NCBI GenBank assembly: GCA_963771715.1
Contig: CAVYUQ010000003.1
Span: forward strand, 62,001 to 126,000
Length of the DNA stretch: 64,000 nt
Direction of reading: 5' to 3'
DNA from: JACVRW01 sp963771715
GTDB taxonomy: Bacteria > Actinomycetota > Thermoleophilia > Solirubrobacterales > Thermoleophilaceae
Positions 44,001-54,425 of this stretch are shown piece after piece; positions within the stretch are counted from its first letter, which is position 1, and every line of letters begins with the position of its first letter. The translations under genes and the position numbers were made by a program. The notes below the pieces were generated by a model. That model made no database searches and was not told the DNA's origin. It worked only from the letters and a program-made list of their open reading frames with translations.

Positions 44001-45639
44001 ACCACAGCCCGGGGACGGCGTCGACCGGGCGCGGTGATCGCCCGGAGCAGGTTGTCCGAGGACAGCGGGGCGAGGAAACGGGTGGCGTCGCTGAGTACGT
44101 CGGCCGTACGCGGGGTCACCAGGGTGTCGAGGGTTTCGGGCCGCGCGGTGACGACGATGCGCAGGGCGCGGTCCGCGGGCGGCCCGGCCTCGCTGCCGAG
44201 GGCGATCAGGAGGTCGAACAGCTCGCGGGCGGCGGCGGGTTCGGAGCGCGGCGTACTCCTCGAACTGGTCGACGAAGAGCACATGCCCACCCGGACCACC
44301 CCGAGCGACCAACCGCAATCCCAGCCCGGCGGCCAGGCCATCGCCGATGCCGACGCCCGGGCGGGCATGGCGTCGTGCGCGGGCTCAGCGCCCGCCGCAC
44401 GCCCGCCACCCGGCCTGGAAACGGCGTCACCGAGAACCGGCACCCGATCCGGGGGCGGCGTCCGCCGCATGTCCGCCCCCCGGCGCGGAACCGGCACCCG
44501 ACCGGGAACCAGCCCCACCACACGCCCGGCACCCGACCCGGAACCGGCACCCGCGGTGTGCCCGGCACCCAGCCCAGGAACCGCGTCCCGCCCGGGACCC
44601 GCGGCCACCCCAGAACCGGCACCCGACCCGGAACCGGCATCCTCCGCCCGCCCACCCGCCGCCGGCCCCCGGAGCAGATCGGCCAGCTCCGCCGACCTCC
44701 GCAGCCGTTCCACCTCCCCGGCGTCCGGCTCCAGGAGCGGGATCACGCATGCGGGCGAGGGCCGCCGCCGGGTGCGCCCCGGGGACGGGGCGGAGTTCGG
44801 AGACCGTCGTGCCCGGCCGTCCGTAACGAGGGCAGTAAACCGGCCCTGACCAGGGATGACTTACCGCATCCTGACGGGCCGACGACCACGGTCAGCATGG
44901 TGCGGTCGAGGGCCGCGCGCAGTCGGCGGGCGTCGTCCTCACGGCCGTGGAAGAACTCCTCGTCCTCCTCCCGGAACTGCGACAGCCCCCGGAAGGGGCA
45001 GCGCGGGCGCAGCACCCGCTCGTCGACCAGCGACGCGGACGGGATGAGATAGGCGGTGGTCGAGGCGTCGCCCCGCTGGACGGCCACCGTCATGCCGACG
45101 ACGCCGCCCTGTTCCTCGTCCCACACCGGGGCGCCGCTGTAATCCGGGCGATACGCGGCGGGCCGCCGACTCCGCTTCCATCTGGAGCCAGCCCGCGCTC
45201 TGCGGCCCGCGCAACGTCCCGGCCGCCCATAGGCCCTGTTCGGCACCGCGCGGGTAGCCCAGTACGCGGAAGCCGTGGCCCCACACCTGCGTGCCGTCCA
45301 CCAGCGGGAACCGGACGGGCGCCGGGCACCGGGCGGTCCAGCCTCAGCAGCGCTACGTCGCCGCTGCCGTCGTCGGCCCATCGCCAGGTCGACGACGGTG
45401 GCGCGGGCGGCCGGTACGGCCCCTTCCCCATCCCGCAGCAGCGGGAAGTCCAACGCCACCGCATCGGGCGGGGGTTGCTCGGGGACGTCGGGCAGGTCGA
45501 GCGCCCGGGCGACGACATGGGCGCAGGTGCACACCACATCCGCGTCCACGAGGAATCCGGCACCGACCACAGCCCCGGACGCGGTACGGATCCGTACCAG
45601 CGCGGGTGTCAGGACGTCCTGTTCGCGAACAGCCGTCAC
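41034..45639 (-). CDS. Trypsin-like protease - nSTAND NTPase - WD40 protein
   Basis: About 1,535 residues after repair. Residues 1-200 are a trypsin-like domain with the triad in VCTCAHVVA (His), GDVALLRLDRP (Asp) and PGYSGAPVWDEE (Ser). The nSTAND NTPase follows with the entry motif CPFRGLSQFREEDEEFFHGR and Walker A VVGPSGCGKSSLVRAGLLP; a low-complexity insert, then LRIVVTARPETLDTL. A winged-helix/helical region (VEFALTRLWERRSRSMLTHA) and a membrane helix near 43.3 kb (GLTALVLVAATLSFVAWS) precede WD40-like repeats (SYAIGTADGDVRVWDLR, EQLATENADHFVRVWNVDRG). The C-terminus FRRLCATVGRDFTAAERRLL is typical of this family. Its 3' end overlaps the glnE end tail to tail. It is probably a signal-triggered protease. 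Confidence 0.75.
44330..44680 (-). repeat. Degenerate GC-rich minisatellite inside the nSTAND NTPase region
   Basis: On the + strand, GGAACCGGCACCCGACC-like units recur at least six times with varied spacing. They encode a Gly/Ser/Ala/Arg/Pro-rich stretch (GSGSGAGSGVAAGPGRDAV) between Walker A and the next conserved NTPase motif. The unit is open in more than one frame. It probably arose by slippage and forms a flexible loop. Confidence 0.65.
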
Positions 45640-45706
45640 GGCATGCCCCCCGGCCCCGTCGTGTCACCCCTGCGCAACGGGCATCACGGTAGCCGACCCC
45701 GCCCGT

Positions 45707-46077
45707 TCACGGGGACCGGTCGGCCGGGGGCTTGACCGCGAGCACGGGGACGGGGCTCTCCAGCAGCAGCCGCTGGCTGACGCTGCCCAGCAGGGCCTTG
45801 CCCACCGGCGACCGGCGCCGCATGCCGATGACGAGCCGGTCGACGTCGGGGCGGGCCTCGATCTCGTCGAGGACGGCGTCGGCCGGGTCGCGGTCGCCGG
45901 GGCCGCTGCGCTCGAGGAGCGTGACCTTGAGGTCCTCGGGCAGACCCGAGACGTCGAGGGCGGACAGGCGCAGGTTGAGGACGACCAGGTCGGTGTCCAG
46001 CAGCCGGGCTTCGGCGATGCCGGCGTCCAGGGCGTGGGCCCCTCCCGCCCCTCGGGGACGGCGACGAGGACGGTCAT
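45707..46077 (-). CDS. UspA-family universal stress protein
   Basis: About 123 residues, a single small Usp domain after repair. It begins VLVAVPEG, then ALDAGIAEARLLDTDLVVLN-like and a segment PDVDRLVIGMRRRSPVGKAL with GSVSQRLLLESPVPVLAVK. The C-terminal pattern GK-LLGS-S is the family's nucleotide-binding signature. It lies 34 bp downstream of a sugar-transporter gene on the same strand and is probably cotranscribed. Its role is likely ATP-dependent stress or metabolic signalling. One or two indels near 46,044 break the frame. Confidence 0.8.
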
Positions 46078-46110
46078 GTGGGTAACCCTTCTCTCAGAAG
46101 GCGCGGAGGA

Positions 46111-47549
46111 TCAGGAGTACTGCGCGCGGAACTGGTCCTCGAGCTCCTCGAGCGAGCGGCCCCGGGTCTCGGGCACGCAGTTCCCGATGAACGCCAGGGC
46201 GAGCAGGCCGAGCACGACGAAGATGAAGAAGGTCGGCGCGATGCCCGAGGCCCTCGACGACGACGCGGGAAGCCGAGGGACGACCACGGCGTTCGACAGC
46301 CACAGCACCAGGACGCTGATGCCGATGGCGAGGCTGCGGATCTTCAGCGGGAAGATCTCGGAGAGCAGGAGCCAGACCAGCGGGCCGATGGTGGCCTGCA
46401 TGGAGAAGACGAAGAGCACGACGAAGACGAGGATGAACCAGGCCTTGGCCGTCGCCGTCGGGCAGCAGCAGCGCGGACAGGCCGACGAGCAGGTGGAACG
46501 TGGTGGTCAGGGCGAACCCGCCGAGCAGCAGCGTGCGCCGGTTGATCTTGTTCATGACCGAGCAGGCCCACGGTGATGCCCGAGGACGCTGAACAGGCCG
46601 TTGGCGGTGTTGGCGATGATCGCCGCGCTGTCGGAGAAGCCGGCGTCGCCCAGCAGCTGGGTGCCGTAGTACATGATCGAGTTGATGCCGGTGAACTGCT
46701 GGAACATGCCCAGCCCGGCGCCGATGAGGATGAGGCGCGCGGATCCAGCGGACGCCGAGGTCGGTGGCGCCGGCGGTCTTGGAGGCCCGCTCCTCCTCGG
46801 CGAGCCGGTGGACCTCGGCCATCTCGGCGCGGGCGCGCTCCGGCGGTGCGGACCTGCTGGAGCACGGCCAGAGCGCCTCGTCCTCGCGGCCCTGGGCGAC
46901 CAGCCAGCGCGGGCTCTCCGGCATCCGCAGCATGCCGATGAACAGGACGATCGCGGGGAGCACGGCGACCACGAGCATGACGCCGCCAGACGCCCGTCGT
47001 GCTCGCCCCAGATGTTGAAGATGATGCGCGTTGATCACGAACGCGGCGAACTGGCCGCTGACGATCATGACTTCGTTGCGGGTGACGATGCTGCCGCGGC
47101 GCTCGACCGGCGCGACCTCGGCCAGGTAGACCGGGACCGTGGCCGAGGCGCCGCCCGACGGCGAGGCCGAGGATGAAGCGGAACAGGGCCAGGACCGGCC
47201 AGCTCGGCGACAGGACGCAGCCGATGGTGCGCGACGCACGAAGACGATGGCCAGCATGAGGATGTTGTGGCGGCGGCCGAACCGGTCGGACAGTGCACCG
47301 CCGATCGATGGCGCCGAAGGCCGCGCCGAAGATCAGGATGCTGACGACGAAGCCCTCGGTGAACGCGGTCAGCCCGAGGTCGGCGGTCAGCGGCTCGAGC
47401 GCGCCGTTGATGACGCCGGTGTCGTAGCCGAACAGCAGGCCGCCGAAGGTGGCGATGACGGAGACCATGCCCAGGCGTCGCGAGTGGGGTCCCGGTACGT
47501 CCGGCGGCAGTCCGTGGGGGGCGGCGGGGCTTGGACTGGTCCTGGTCAT
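46111..47549 (-). CDS. MFS sugar/proton symporter
   Basis: About 480 residues with 12 helices of the sugar-porter family. Motifs are FGGLLFGYDTGVINGALEPL (TM1), DRFGRRHNILML after repair, VPVYLAEVAPVERRGSIVTR, PESPRWLVAQGREDEAL, GMFQQFTGINSIMYYGTQLL (repaired) and PETRGRSLEELEDQF at the C-terminus. These identify a proton-coupled hexose or inositol importer (GlcP/XylE/IolT-like). A universal stress gene follows, and a LacI regulator is divergent. Indels are frequent: near 46.25, 46.46, 46.56, 46.74, 46.85, 46.99, 47.03, 47.15, 47.23 and 47.31 kb. Confidence 0.88.
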
Positions 47550-47834
47550 GCCTGTAGCTCCTCTTCGAGCGTTCCTGATGGAAGTTCAGCCCCGGCCCGG
47601 CGAGGGGCGGGCGGCGCGCGCCGACGGGGGTACGCCGGTCCAGCGCGCTCGGGCGACCGTGTGGTGTGTCGGGGCGCCGGGTTGGGGGCGGGCATGGTTC
47701 AGCCGCGGCGACAGCGCCTCCGCGTCGTGTGTGACGCACAGCGGGCGCTTGTTCGTACTACTAATACGTACTAGTTCCCCGGTACTATGTGCCGCGGTGT
47801 TATGCATGTCAATACCTGAACGCGGGAGGCGCGC
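47550..47834. promoter_or_regulatory. Divergent transporter/LacI regulator control region
   Basis: This 285-bp gap holds a relatively AT-rich core at 47745-47815. Within it GTACTA occurs twice (47755-47760 and 47768-47773), flanking CTAATAC, and a TACTAT at 47782-47787 resembles a -10 element. The repeats are plausible operators for the adjacent LacI protein, by position. The rest of the gap shows nothing recognisable. Confidence 0.4.
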
Positions 47835-48890
47835 ATGCGAGACCCAGGGATCACCGACCAGACGGGCGTGCCTGGATCGCCTCCGATACGCCCGAAACGC
47901 CCCACCATGTCCGACGTCGCCGCGCGCGTCGGCGTCTCACAGGCCCTCGTCTCCCTGGTCTTCCGCAACCAGCCCGGCGCCAGTTCGCTCACCCGCCAGC
48001 GCGTGTTCCAGGCCGCCGAGGAGCTGGGCTACCGCCCCGACACCGCCGCCCAGCTGCTGCGCCGCAACCGCAGCCGCCAGCTGGGCGTGCTGTTCACCAT
48101 GCGCCACCCGCACGACGTCGGCATCGTCGAGGCCCTCTACCCCGCCGCCCAGAAGCACGGCTACCACCTCGCGCTCAGCGCCATGGTCGCCACTCGCGAC
48201 GAGCGCCAGGCCGTGGAGCAGCTGCTCGGGCTGCGCAGCGAGGCCATCATCATCATCGGCGCCGAGTCCAGCCCGCAGCACCTGGCCACGGTCGCGGGCC
48301 ACACGCCCCTCATAGAGATCAACCCCTGCACGAGGGCCGCCGGGGTGGACGTCGTACGGACCGCCAACAGCAAGGGGATACGCCAGGCCGTCGACCACCT
48401 CACCGCCCTCGGCCACCGCGCCATCACCCACATCGACGGCGGCACGATGCCCGCCGCCGACGAACGGCGGCGCGGCTACCGCACCGCCATGGAGCGCCAC
48501 GGGCTCGCCGACCACATCCGGATCCTCCCCGGCGACTACACCGAGGAGTCCGGCGCCCGGGCGGCCCGGGAACTCCTCCGCCAGGGCGAGCTGCCCACCG
48601 CGGTCATCGCGGGCAACGACCGCTGCGCCCACGGCGTGCTCAACACGTTCCTGCGCGCCGGTCTCACCGTGCCGACGGACGTGTCCATCGTCGGCTACGA
48701 CGACAGCCAGCTCGCCCAGCTGTCCTTCATCGACCTCACGTCCGTGCGCCAGGACGCCACCGAGGTGGCCGGGCTCGCCGTCCAGGCGGCCGTCGAACGC
48801 CTCGACGAGGGTCGCACCGCCGACCGCGACATCATCCTCGACCCCACCCTCGTCGTCCGCGGCAGCACCGGCCCGCCCCGGGACCACTGA
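47835..48890 (+). CDS. LacI-family transcriptional regulator
   Basis: 351 residues, intact. The HTH reads PTMSDVAARVGVSQALVSLV near residues 24-43, with the hinge around SLTRQRVFQAAEELGY. Ligand-domain motifs are RQLGVLFTMRHPHDVGIVEA, EAIIIIGAESS, AVIAGNDRCAHGVLNTFLRA and PTDVSIVGYDDSQLAQLSFI. It is divergent from the sugar transporter and Usp genes and probably represses them until the sugar is present. The 23 residues before the HTH are unusual in length, and a start at the internal ATG 47907 is possible. Confidence 0.88.
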   Translation: MRDPGITDQTGVPGSPPIRPKRPTMSDVAARVGVSQALVSLVFRNQPGASSLTRQRVFQAAEELGYRPDTAAQLLRRNRSRQLGVLFTMRHPHDVGIVEALYPAAQKHGYHLALSAMVATRDERQAVEQLLGLRSEAIIIIGAESSPQHLATVAGHTPLIEINPCTRAAGVDVVRTANSKGIRQAVDHLTALGHRAITHIDGGTMPAADERRRGYRTAMERHGLADHIRILPGDYTEESGARAARELLRQGELPTAVIAGNDRCAHGVLNTFLRAGLTVPTDVSIVGYDDSQLAQLSFIDLTSVRQDATEVAGLAVQAAVERLDEGRTADRDIILDPTLVVRGSTGPPRDH

Positions 48891-48930
48891 CCCCCGGGGC
48901 GGACTGCGTCACGACAAGCACGACAAGGGG

Positions 48931-50293
48931 CTACAGCACCGGCAGGCTCTTGCGCAGCTCGAAGGCGGTGACCTCGGAGCGGTACTCCTCCCACTCCTGC
49001 TTCTTGTTGCGCAGGAAGAAGTCGAAGACGTGCTCGCCGAGCGTCTCGGCGACCAGTTCGCTGCGCTCCATCAGGGTGATGGCCTCGCCCAGGTTCTGCG
49101 GCAGCGGCTCGATGCCCATCGCGCGGCGTTCGGCGTCGGAGAGGGCCCAGACGTCGTCGTCGGCGCCGGCCGGGAGTTCGTAGCCCTCCTCGATGCCCTT
49201 GAGGCCGGCGGCCAGCAGGACCGCGTAGGACAGGTAGGGGTTGGCGCCGGAGTCGATGGAGCGGACCTCGACCCGGGCGGAGCCGGTCTTGCCGGGCTTG
49301 TACATGCGGGACGCGGATCAGGGCGGAGCGGTTGTTGTGGCCCCAGCAGATGTACGAGGGGGCCTCGCCGCCCGCGCCCGCGGTGCGCTGGGAGCCGCCC
49401 CAGATGCGCTTGTAGGAGTTGACCCACTGGTTGGTGACGGCCGAGATCTCGGCGGCGTGCCGGAGCAGGCCGGCGATGAAGGAGCGGCCGACCTTGGAGA
49501 GCTGGTACTCGGCGCCCGACTCGTAGAACGCGTTGCGGTCGCCCTCGAAGAGGGAGAGGTGGGTGTGCATGCCCGAGCCGGGGTACTCGGAGAACGGCTT
49601 CGGCATGAAGGTGGCCTGGACGCCCTGCTCCAGCGCGACCTGCTTCATGACCAGGCGGAAGGTCATGATGTTGTCGGCGGTGGAGAGCGCGTCGGCGTAG
49701 CGCAGGTCGATCTCCTGCTGGCCGGGGGCGCCCTCGTGGTGGCTGAACTCCACCGAGATGCCCATCGATTCGAGCATGGTGATCGCCTGGCGGCGGAAGT
49801 CCATGCCGACGTTCTGCGGGGTGTGGTCGAAGTAGCCGGAGTTGTCGGCGGGCGTCGGGCGGGTGCCGTCCAGCGGCTTGTCCTTCAGCAGGAAGAACTC
49901 GATCTCGGGGTGGGTGTAGAAGGTGAAGCCGAGGTCGGAGGTCTTGGCGAGGATGCGCTTGAGCACGTAGCGCGGGTCGGCGAAGGACGGGGAGCCGTCG
50001 GGCATCAGGATGTCGCAGAACATCCGGGCCGTGCCGGGGGCCTCGGCGCGCCAGGGCAGGATCTGGAAGGTGCCCGGATCCGGCTTGGCGATCATGTCGG
50101 ACTCGTAGACCCGGGCGAAGCCCTCGATGGCGGAGCCGTCGAAGCCGATGCCCTCGTCGAAGGCCTGCTCCAGCTCGGCGGGTGCCACCGCGACGGACTT
50201 GAGGAAGCCGAGCACGTCGGTGAACCACAGGCGCACGAACCGGATGTCGCGCTCCTCGAGCGTACGGAGCACGAATTCCTGCTGCTTGTCCAT
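48931..50293 (-). CDS. glnA2: Glutamine synthetase-like enzyme GlnA2
   Basis: About 453 residues. It starts DKQQEFVLRTLEERDIRFVR and FTDVLGFLKSVAVAPAELEQ; active-site blocks are DGSAIEGFARVYESDMIAKPD, YTHPEIEFFLLKD, SHHEGAPGQQEIDLRYA, MPKPFSEYPGSGMHTHLSLF and NSYKRIWGGSQRTAG. The opening is typical of actinobacterial GlnA2, not GlnA1; in S. coelicolor GlnA2 is a gamma-glutamylpolyamine synthetase as I recall. Whether this copy makes glutamine or uses polyamines cannot be read from the sequence. It ends RSEVTAFELRKSLPVL. One indel near 49,313 breaks the frame. The RBS is AGGGG. Confidence 0.92.
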
Positions 50294-50513
50294 GGTCCCC
50301 TATCCTTGCAGGTCAGACGGCTCTTTCAGCGGGCGCGGGGCACCTCGAGGGCCCCAGTATCACGCGGCCGGGTTTCGGCGAGGTTTCGGACCCGCCCGGA
50401 CCCGCTCCTCGCGCTCCGACACGATGTGTGCATCGTACTTTCATGCGGACCGCTCCCGGACCCGTGCGTTCGGCGACTCAAGGCCGCCTCCGGTTCCGCA
50501 ATGCCCTCTTTTG

Positions 50514-50528
50514 TACCCCTTAAGGGTA
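50514..50528. promoter_or_regulatory. CsoR-like copper operator candidate upstream of the multicopper oxidase
   Basis: TACCCCTTAAGGGTA has the arms TACCC and GGGTA around five bases, the form of CsoR copper-sensor operators known from Streptomyces and Mycobacterium. It lies 160-174 bases upstream of the inferred oxidase start, in the 394-bp gap after glnA2. The rest of that gap, apart from a hairpin at 50,625-50,680, holds nothing I recognise. Confidence 0.5.
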
Positions 50529-50624
50529 AGATGTCGCATTGTCATGATCATCGGAGAAATGAGACCGGAGCCCGGGGAGACGGCGGTGCGCGAACGCCAC
50601 CGGCTGCTGGTGCAGCGCATAGAG

Positions 50625-50680
50625 CGGCGCGTCCGCCGCGTCCTGCCCCGACAGGGAGCGGGGACGCGGCGGACGCGCCG
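50625..50680. terminator. Long perfect hairpin ahead of the multicopper oxidase
   Basis: CGGCGCGTCCGCCGCGTCC (50625-50643) is exactly complementary to 50662-50680, giving a 19-bp stem with an 18-base loop that itself contains CCCC and GGGG. It ends 7 bases before the inferred oxidase start. It could be an attenuator in the 5' leader or a terminator. If the oxidase starts upstream, it would be coding. Confidence 0.5.
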
Positions 50681-50687
50681 GCCGCTC

Positions 50688-52399
50688 ATGCGCACATCTC
50701 CCACCAGCATTGGGGTGCTCACTCATCACGAACCCTCTCGTCGCGCCGTGCTCGGCGCGGGAATCGCCGTCGCGGGCGGCGGTCTGCTCGGCGCCTGTAG
50801 TCCCTCGGGCGGCGAACACGGAATGGACAACTCGGGGCTGGGCGGGCAGGCGGGACCGGCCGCGGCGCCCCCGTCGGAGTACATCTCCCCGCACGGCCCG
50901 GAGGTCCGGGACCGCGAGCACCGGCGGGGCCCCGGCCCGGTCCGGCGGGTCCAGCTCACCGCCACCGCCACCACGGTCGACCTCGGCGGACGCACCGTCA
51001 GGACCTGGGCGTACGACGACCAGATGCCGGGCCAGAAGATGCGGATCACCGCCGGCGACACACTCGCAGCTGACGCTGAACAACCATCTGCCGGAGCCGA
51101 CCACGGTCCACTGGCACGGCATCGCCCTGCGCAACGACATGGACGGCGTGCCCGATGTGACGCAGCCGCCGATCAGGCCCGGCGAAGTCGTTCACGTACC
51201 GCTTCTTCGTGCCGCACCCCGGCACGTACTGGTTCCACCCGCACATCGGGCCTGCAGCTCGACCGCGGGATGGACGCGCCGCTGATCGTGGACGACCCGA
51301 AGGAGCCGCTCTCCTACGACCAGGAGTGGATCGTCATCCTGGACGACTGGATCGACGGGGTGAACGGCTCCACGCCGGAGGACGTGTTCGCACAGCTCCG
51401 CAAGGGCAAGCCCATGCCGCGCGGCGATGGACCACGGGACGAGGACGACGACGAGCACGGCGCCCGGCCCTCCCGGCCCGCCGGAATGGACGCCGGGTAC
51501 GGCCGGCTGACCAGGCACCGGCGCGCAGCGCCTCGCCGTCACCGCACGGCGCACGGGCCCGTACCGGCTGATGAAGGGCGCCAAGAGCGAGCTGCTCGGC
51601 GGCCACGCGGGCGATGTCGACTACCCGCACTACCTGATCAACGGGCGCACGCCGGACGACCCGACGCAGTTCCGGGCCAAGCCCGGCGAGCGCATCCGGC
51701 TGCGCATCATCAACGCGGGCGGCGAGCCGCCGTTCCGGGTGGCGCTCGGCGGACACCAGATGACGATCACCCACAGCGACGGCTTCCCCGTGCAGCACGA
51801 GAAGATCGACTCGCTGCTGCGTGGGCATGGCCGAGCGCTACGACGTGCTGGTCACCGCGAAGAGCGGGGTGTTCCCGTTCACCGCGCTCGCCGAGGGCAA
51901 GAACGCGCTCGGCCATGGCCGTCCTGCGCACCGGCGGCGGGGCGGCGCCGAAGCCGTCCACGCGTCCGGCGGAGCTGTACCGGAACGTGCTCCAGTCGGC
52001 CCGGCGGCTGCGGCCGCACGAGTCCGTGGCCATGGACCGGCGCCGGCCGGACCGCACTGCTCAAGCTCACGCTGACCGGCGGCATGGAGGAGTACGACTG
52101 GGGCATCGACCACCGGCCCTACTCACCGGACCGGATCCACAGATCGAGCACGGTGAGCGGGTGCGGCTGGTGGTCGTCAACGCCACCGACATGTGGCACC
52201 CCGTCCATCTGCACGGCCACACCTACTCGCTGGCCGGCATCGACTCCCCGGCGCCCGCAAGGACACGTCCATGGTCCTGCCGCACAACAAGCTGGTCCTC
52301 GACTTCGACGCGGACAACCCGGGTCTGTGGATGCTGCACTGCCACAACATCTACCACTCGGAGTCCGGGATGATGACGACGCTGGCGTACCGCCGCTGA
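50688..52399 (+). CDS. Secreted multicopper oxidase (laccase-like, three-domain)
   Basis: About 570 residues. A twin-arginine lipoprotein-like signal is seen (PSRRAVLGAGIAV ending LLGAC). Copper ligands are all present: VHWHGIALRND, GTYWFHPHIGL (repaired), MWHPVHLHGHTYSLAG, and MLHCHNIYHSESGMM with the axial Met. It resembles CueO/laccase-type enzymes acting in copper tolerance or phenolic oxidation outside the cell. The start is uncertain: ATG 50688 or GTG 50715 fit best, but the frame is open further upstream through a strong hairpin. Indels lie near 50.93, 51.06, 51.19, 51.25, 51.42, 51.52-51.56, 51.82, 51.91, 52.04, 52.14 and 52.25 kb. Confidence 0.85.
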
Positions 52400-52407
52400 C
52401 CGAGCGG

Positions 52408-52426
52408 GGAGGGGCCCCGCCCCTCC
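52408..52426. terminator. Short GC hairpin after the multicopper oxidase
   Basis: GGAGGGGC and GCCCCTCC form an 8-bp stem with a 3-base loop 9 bases after the stop codon, followed by TCTCGCCC. It is a plausible terminator. Confidence 0.55.
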
Positions 52427-52536
52427 TCTCGCCCTGGCCCTCGCCCTCCCTCTCGCCCGGGCGGAGCAGGCGCCTCCGGGGTGGCGCGGGACACACCGCG
52501 GGACATCGCGTCAGAGAGACGATTACACTGGGCCGC

Positions 52537-54316
52537 GTGCCCCAACTTCGTCTCGCTCTGAATCAGATCGACTCGACCGTCGGCGATCTCGCCGGCAACG
52601 CCGAGTCGATCGTGCACTGGACCCGGCACGCCGCCGAGCAGGGTGCGCATCTCGTCGCGTTCCCCGAGATGGTGCTGACCGGTTACCCCGTCGAGGACCT
52701 GGCCCTGCGGTCGTCCTTCGTCGAGGCCTCGCGGACCGCGCTGCGCGCGCTCGCCGGGCGGCTCGCCGACGAGGGGTACGGGGAGATCCCGGTGATCGTC
52801 GGCTATCTCGACCGTTCCGAGAAGGCACAGCCGCGGTACGGCCAGCCCGCCGGCGCCCCGCAGAACGCCGCCGCGGTGCTGCACCGCGGCCAGGTGGTGC
52901 TGACGTTCGCCAAGCACCACCTCCCCAACTACGGCGTCTTCGACGAGTTCCGGTACTTCGTGCCGGGCGACACGATGCCGGTGGTCCGCGTGCACGGCGT
53001 CGACGTCGCGCTCGCCATCTGCGAGGACCTCTGGCAGGACGGCGGCCGCGTCCCCGCCGCCCGCTCCGCCGGGGCCGGGCTGCTGCGTCTCGATCAACGC
53101 CTCGCCGTACGAGCAGAACAAGGACGACACCCGTCTGGAACTGGTGCGCAAGCGGGCCCAGGAGGCCGGCTGCACCACCGCGTACCTCGCGATGATCGGC
53201 GGCCAGGACGAGCTCGTCTTCGACGGCGACTCGATCGTCGTCGACAGGAACGGCGAGGTCGTCGCGCGCGCCCCGCAGTTCGCCGAGGGCAGCGTCATCC
53301 TGGACCTCGACCTCCCGGCCGCGTCCGCCGAGCCCGGACGCCCGGCGGCGGAGCCGCCCATGGGCAGCGGGTGGACGACGCTCTCGCCGTCGACCGGGTC
53401 GTCCTCTCCGAGGAGCCGCTCCCCGCGTACGAGCGGGAACTGACGGGCGGCTACGCCCCGCGCCTCGACGACGACGAGGAGGTGTACTCCGCGCTGGTCG
53501 TCGGCCTGCGCGCGTACGCCGCCAAGAACGGCTTCCGGTCCGTCCTGATCGGCCTGTCCGGAGGTATCGATTCGGCACTCGTCGCCGCGATCGCCTGTGA
53601 CGCGCTCGGCGCGGAGAACGTGTACGGCATCTCCATGCCGTCCAAGTACTCCTCCGACCACTCCAAGGGCGACGCGGCCGAGCTGGCCCGTCGCACCGGG
53701 CTGAACTTCCGCACCGTGTCGATCGAGCCGATGTTCGACGCCTACATGGGCTCGCTCGGGCTGACCGGTCTCGCGGAGGAGAACCTCCAGTCGCGGCTGC
53801 GCGGGACGATGCTGATGGCGGTCTCCAACCAGGAGGGCCACATCGTCCTCGCCCCGGGCAACAAGTCCGAGCTGGCGGTGGGCTATTCGACGCTGTACGG
53901 CGACTCGGTCGGCGCGTACGGCCCGATCAAGGACGTCTACAAGACCTCGGTCTTCCGGCTGGCGAAGTGGCGCAACCGGGCGGCCGAGGAGCGCGGCCAG
54001 ACCCCGCCGATCCCGGAGAGCTCGATCGTCAAGCCGCCGAGCGCCGAACTGCGCCCGGGGCAGGTCGACACCGGACTCGCTACCGGACTACGACGTCCTG
54101 GACCGGATCCTGGAGCTGTACGTCGACCGCGATCAGGGCAAGGACGCGATCGTGGCCGCCGGTTACGACGAGGAGCTGGTCACGAGGACCCTGCGCCTCG
54201 TCGACACGGCCGAGTACAAGCGGCGCCAGTACCCGCCGGGCACCAAGATCTCGGCGAAGGGCTTCGGCAAGGACCGGCGCCTGCCGATCACGAACCGCTG
54301 GCGCGAACACGGCTGA
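52537..54316 (+). CDS. nadE: Glutamine-dependent NAD+ synthetase NadE
   Basis: About 593 residues with two domains. The N-terminal nitrilase/glutaminase part has LVAFPEMVLTGYPVEDLALR (catalytic Glu), FAKHHLPNYGVFDEFRYF (Lys) and ALAICEDLWQDGG (Cys). The C-terminal synthetase has LIGLSGGIDSALVAAIACD (ATP-pyrophosphatase loop), GISMPSKYSSDHSKGDA, LAPGNKSELAVGYSTLYGD and PPIPESSIVKPPSAELRP. It amidates nicotinic acid adenine dinucleotide with glutamine-derived ammonia. The start GTG 52537 fits the family N-terminus (PQLRLALNQID). Indels lie near 53.09, 53.34, 53.37 and 54.08 kb. Confidence 0.92.
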
Positions 54317-54425
54317 TCCCGCGAAGCGAAAAAAATTCCGGCGGCCATGTCGAGAACCCGTGACCGGCTCCGTCCCCGGGGTGAACGCGACCAGAATGGG
54401 TCGCACCAGCACCGAGGAGAACACG

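Noticed and set aside
44330..44680. Repeat tract considered as a CRISPR array
   Set aside because: Units are degenerate, spacing is irregular, there are no unique spacers and it lies within a coding region.
54317..54420. A-rich octamer at 54,330 considered as an alternative chimeric junction
   Set aside because: YCII and ECF42 to its right are also typical of Streptomyces, and the truncated hydrolase at 56.1 kb gives a clearer break.
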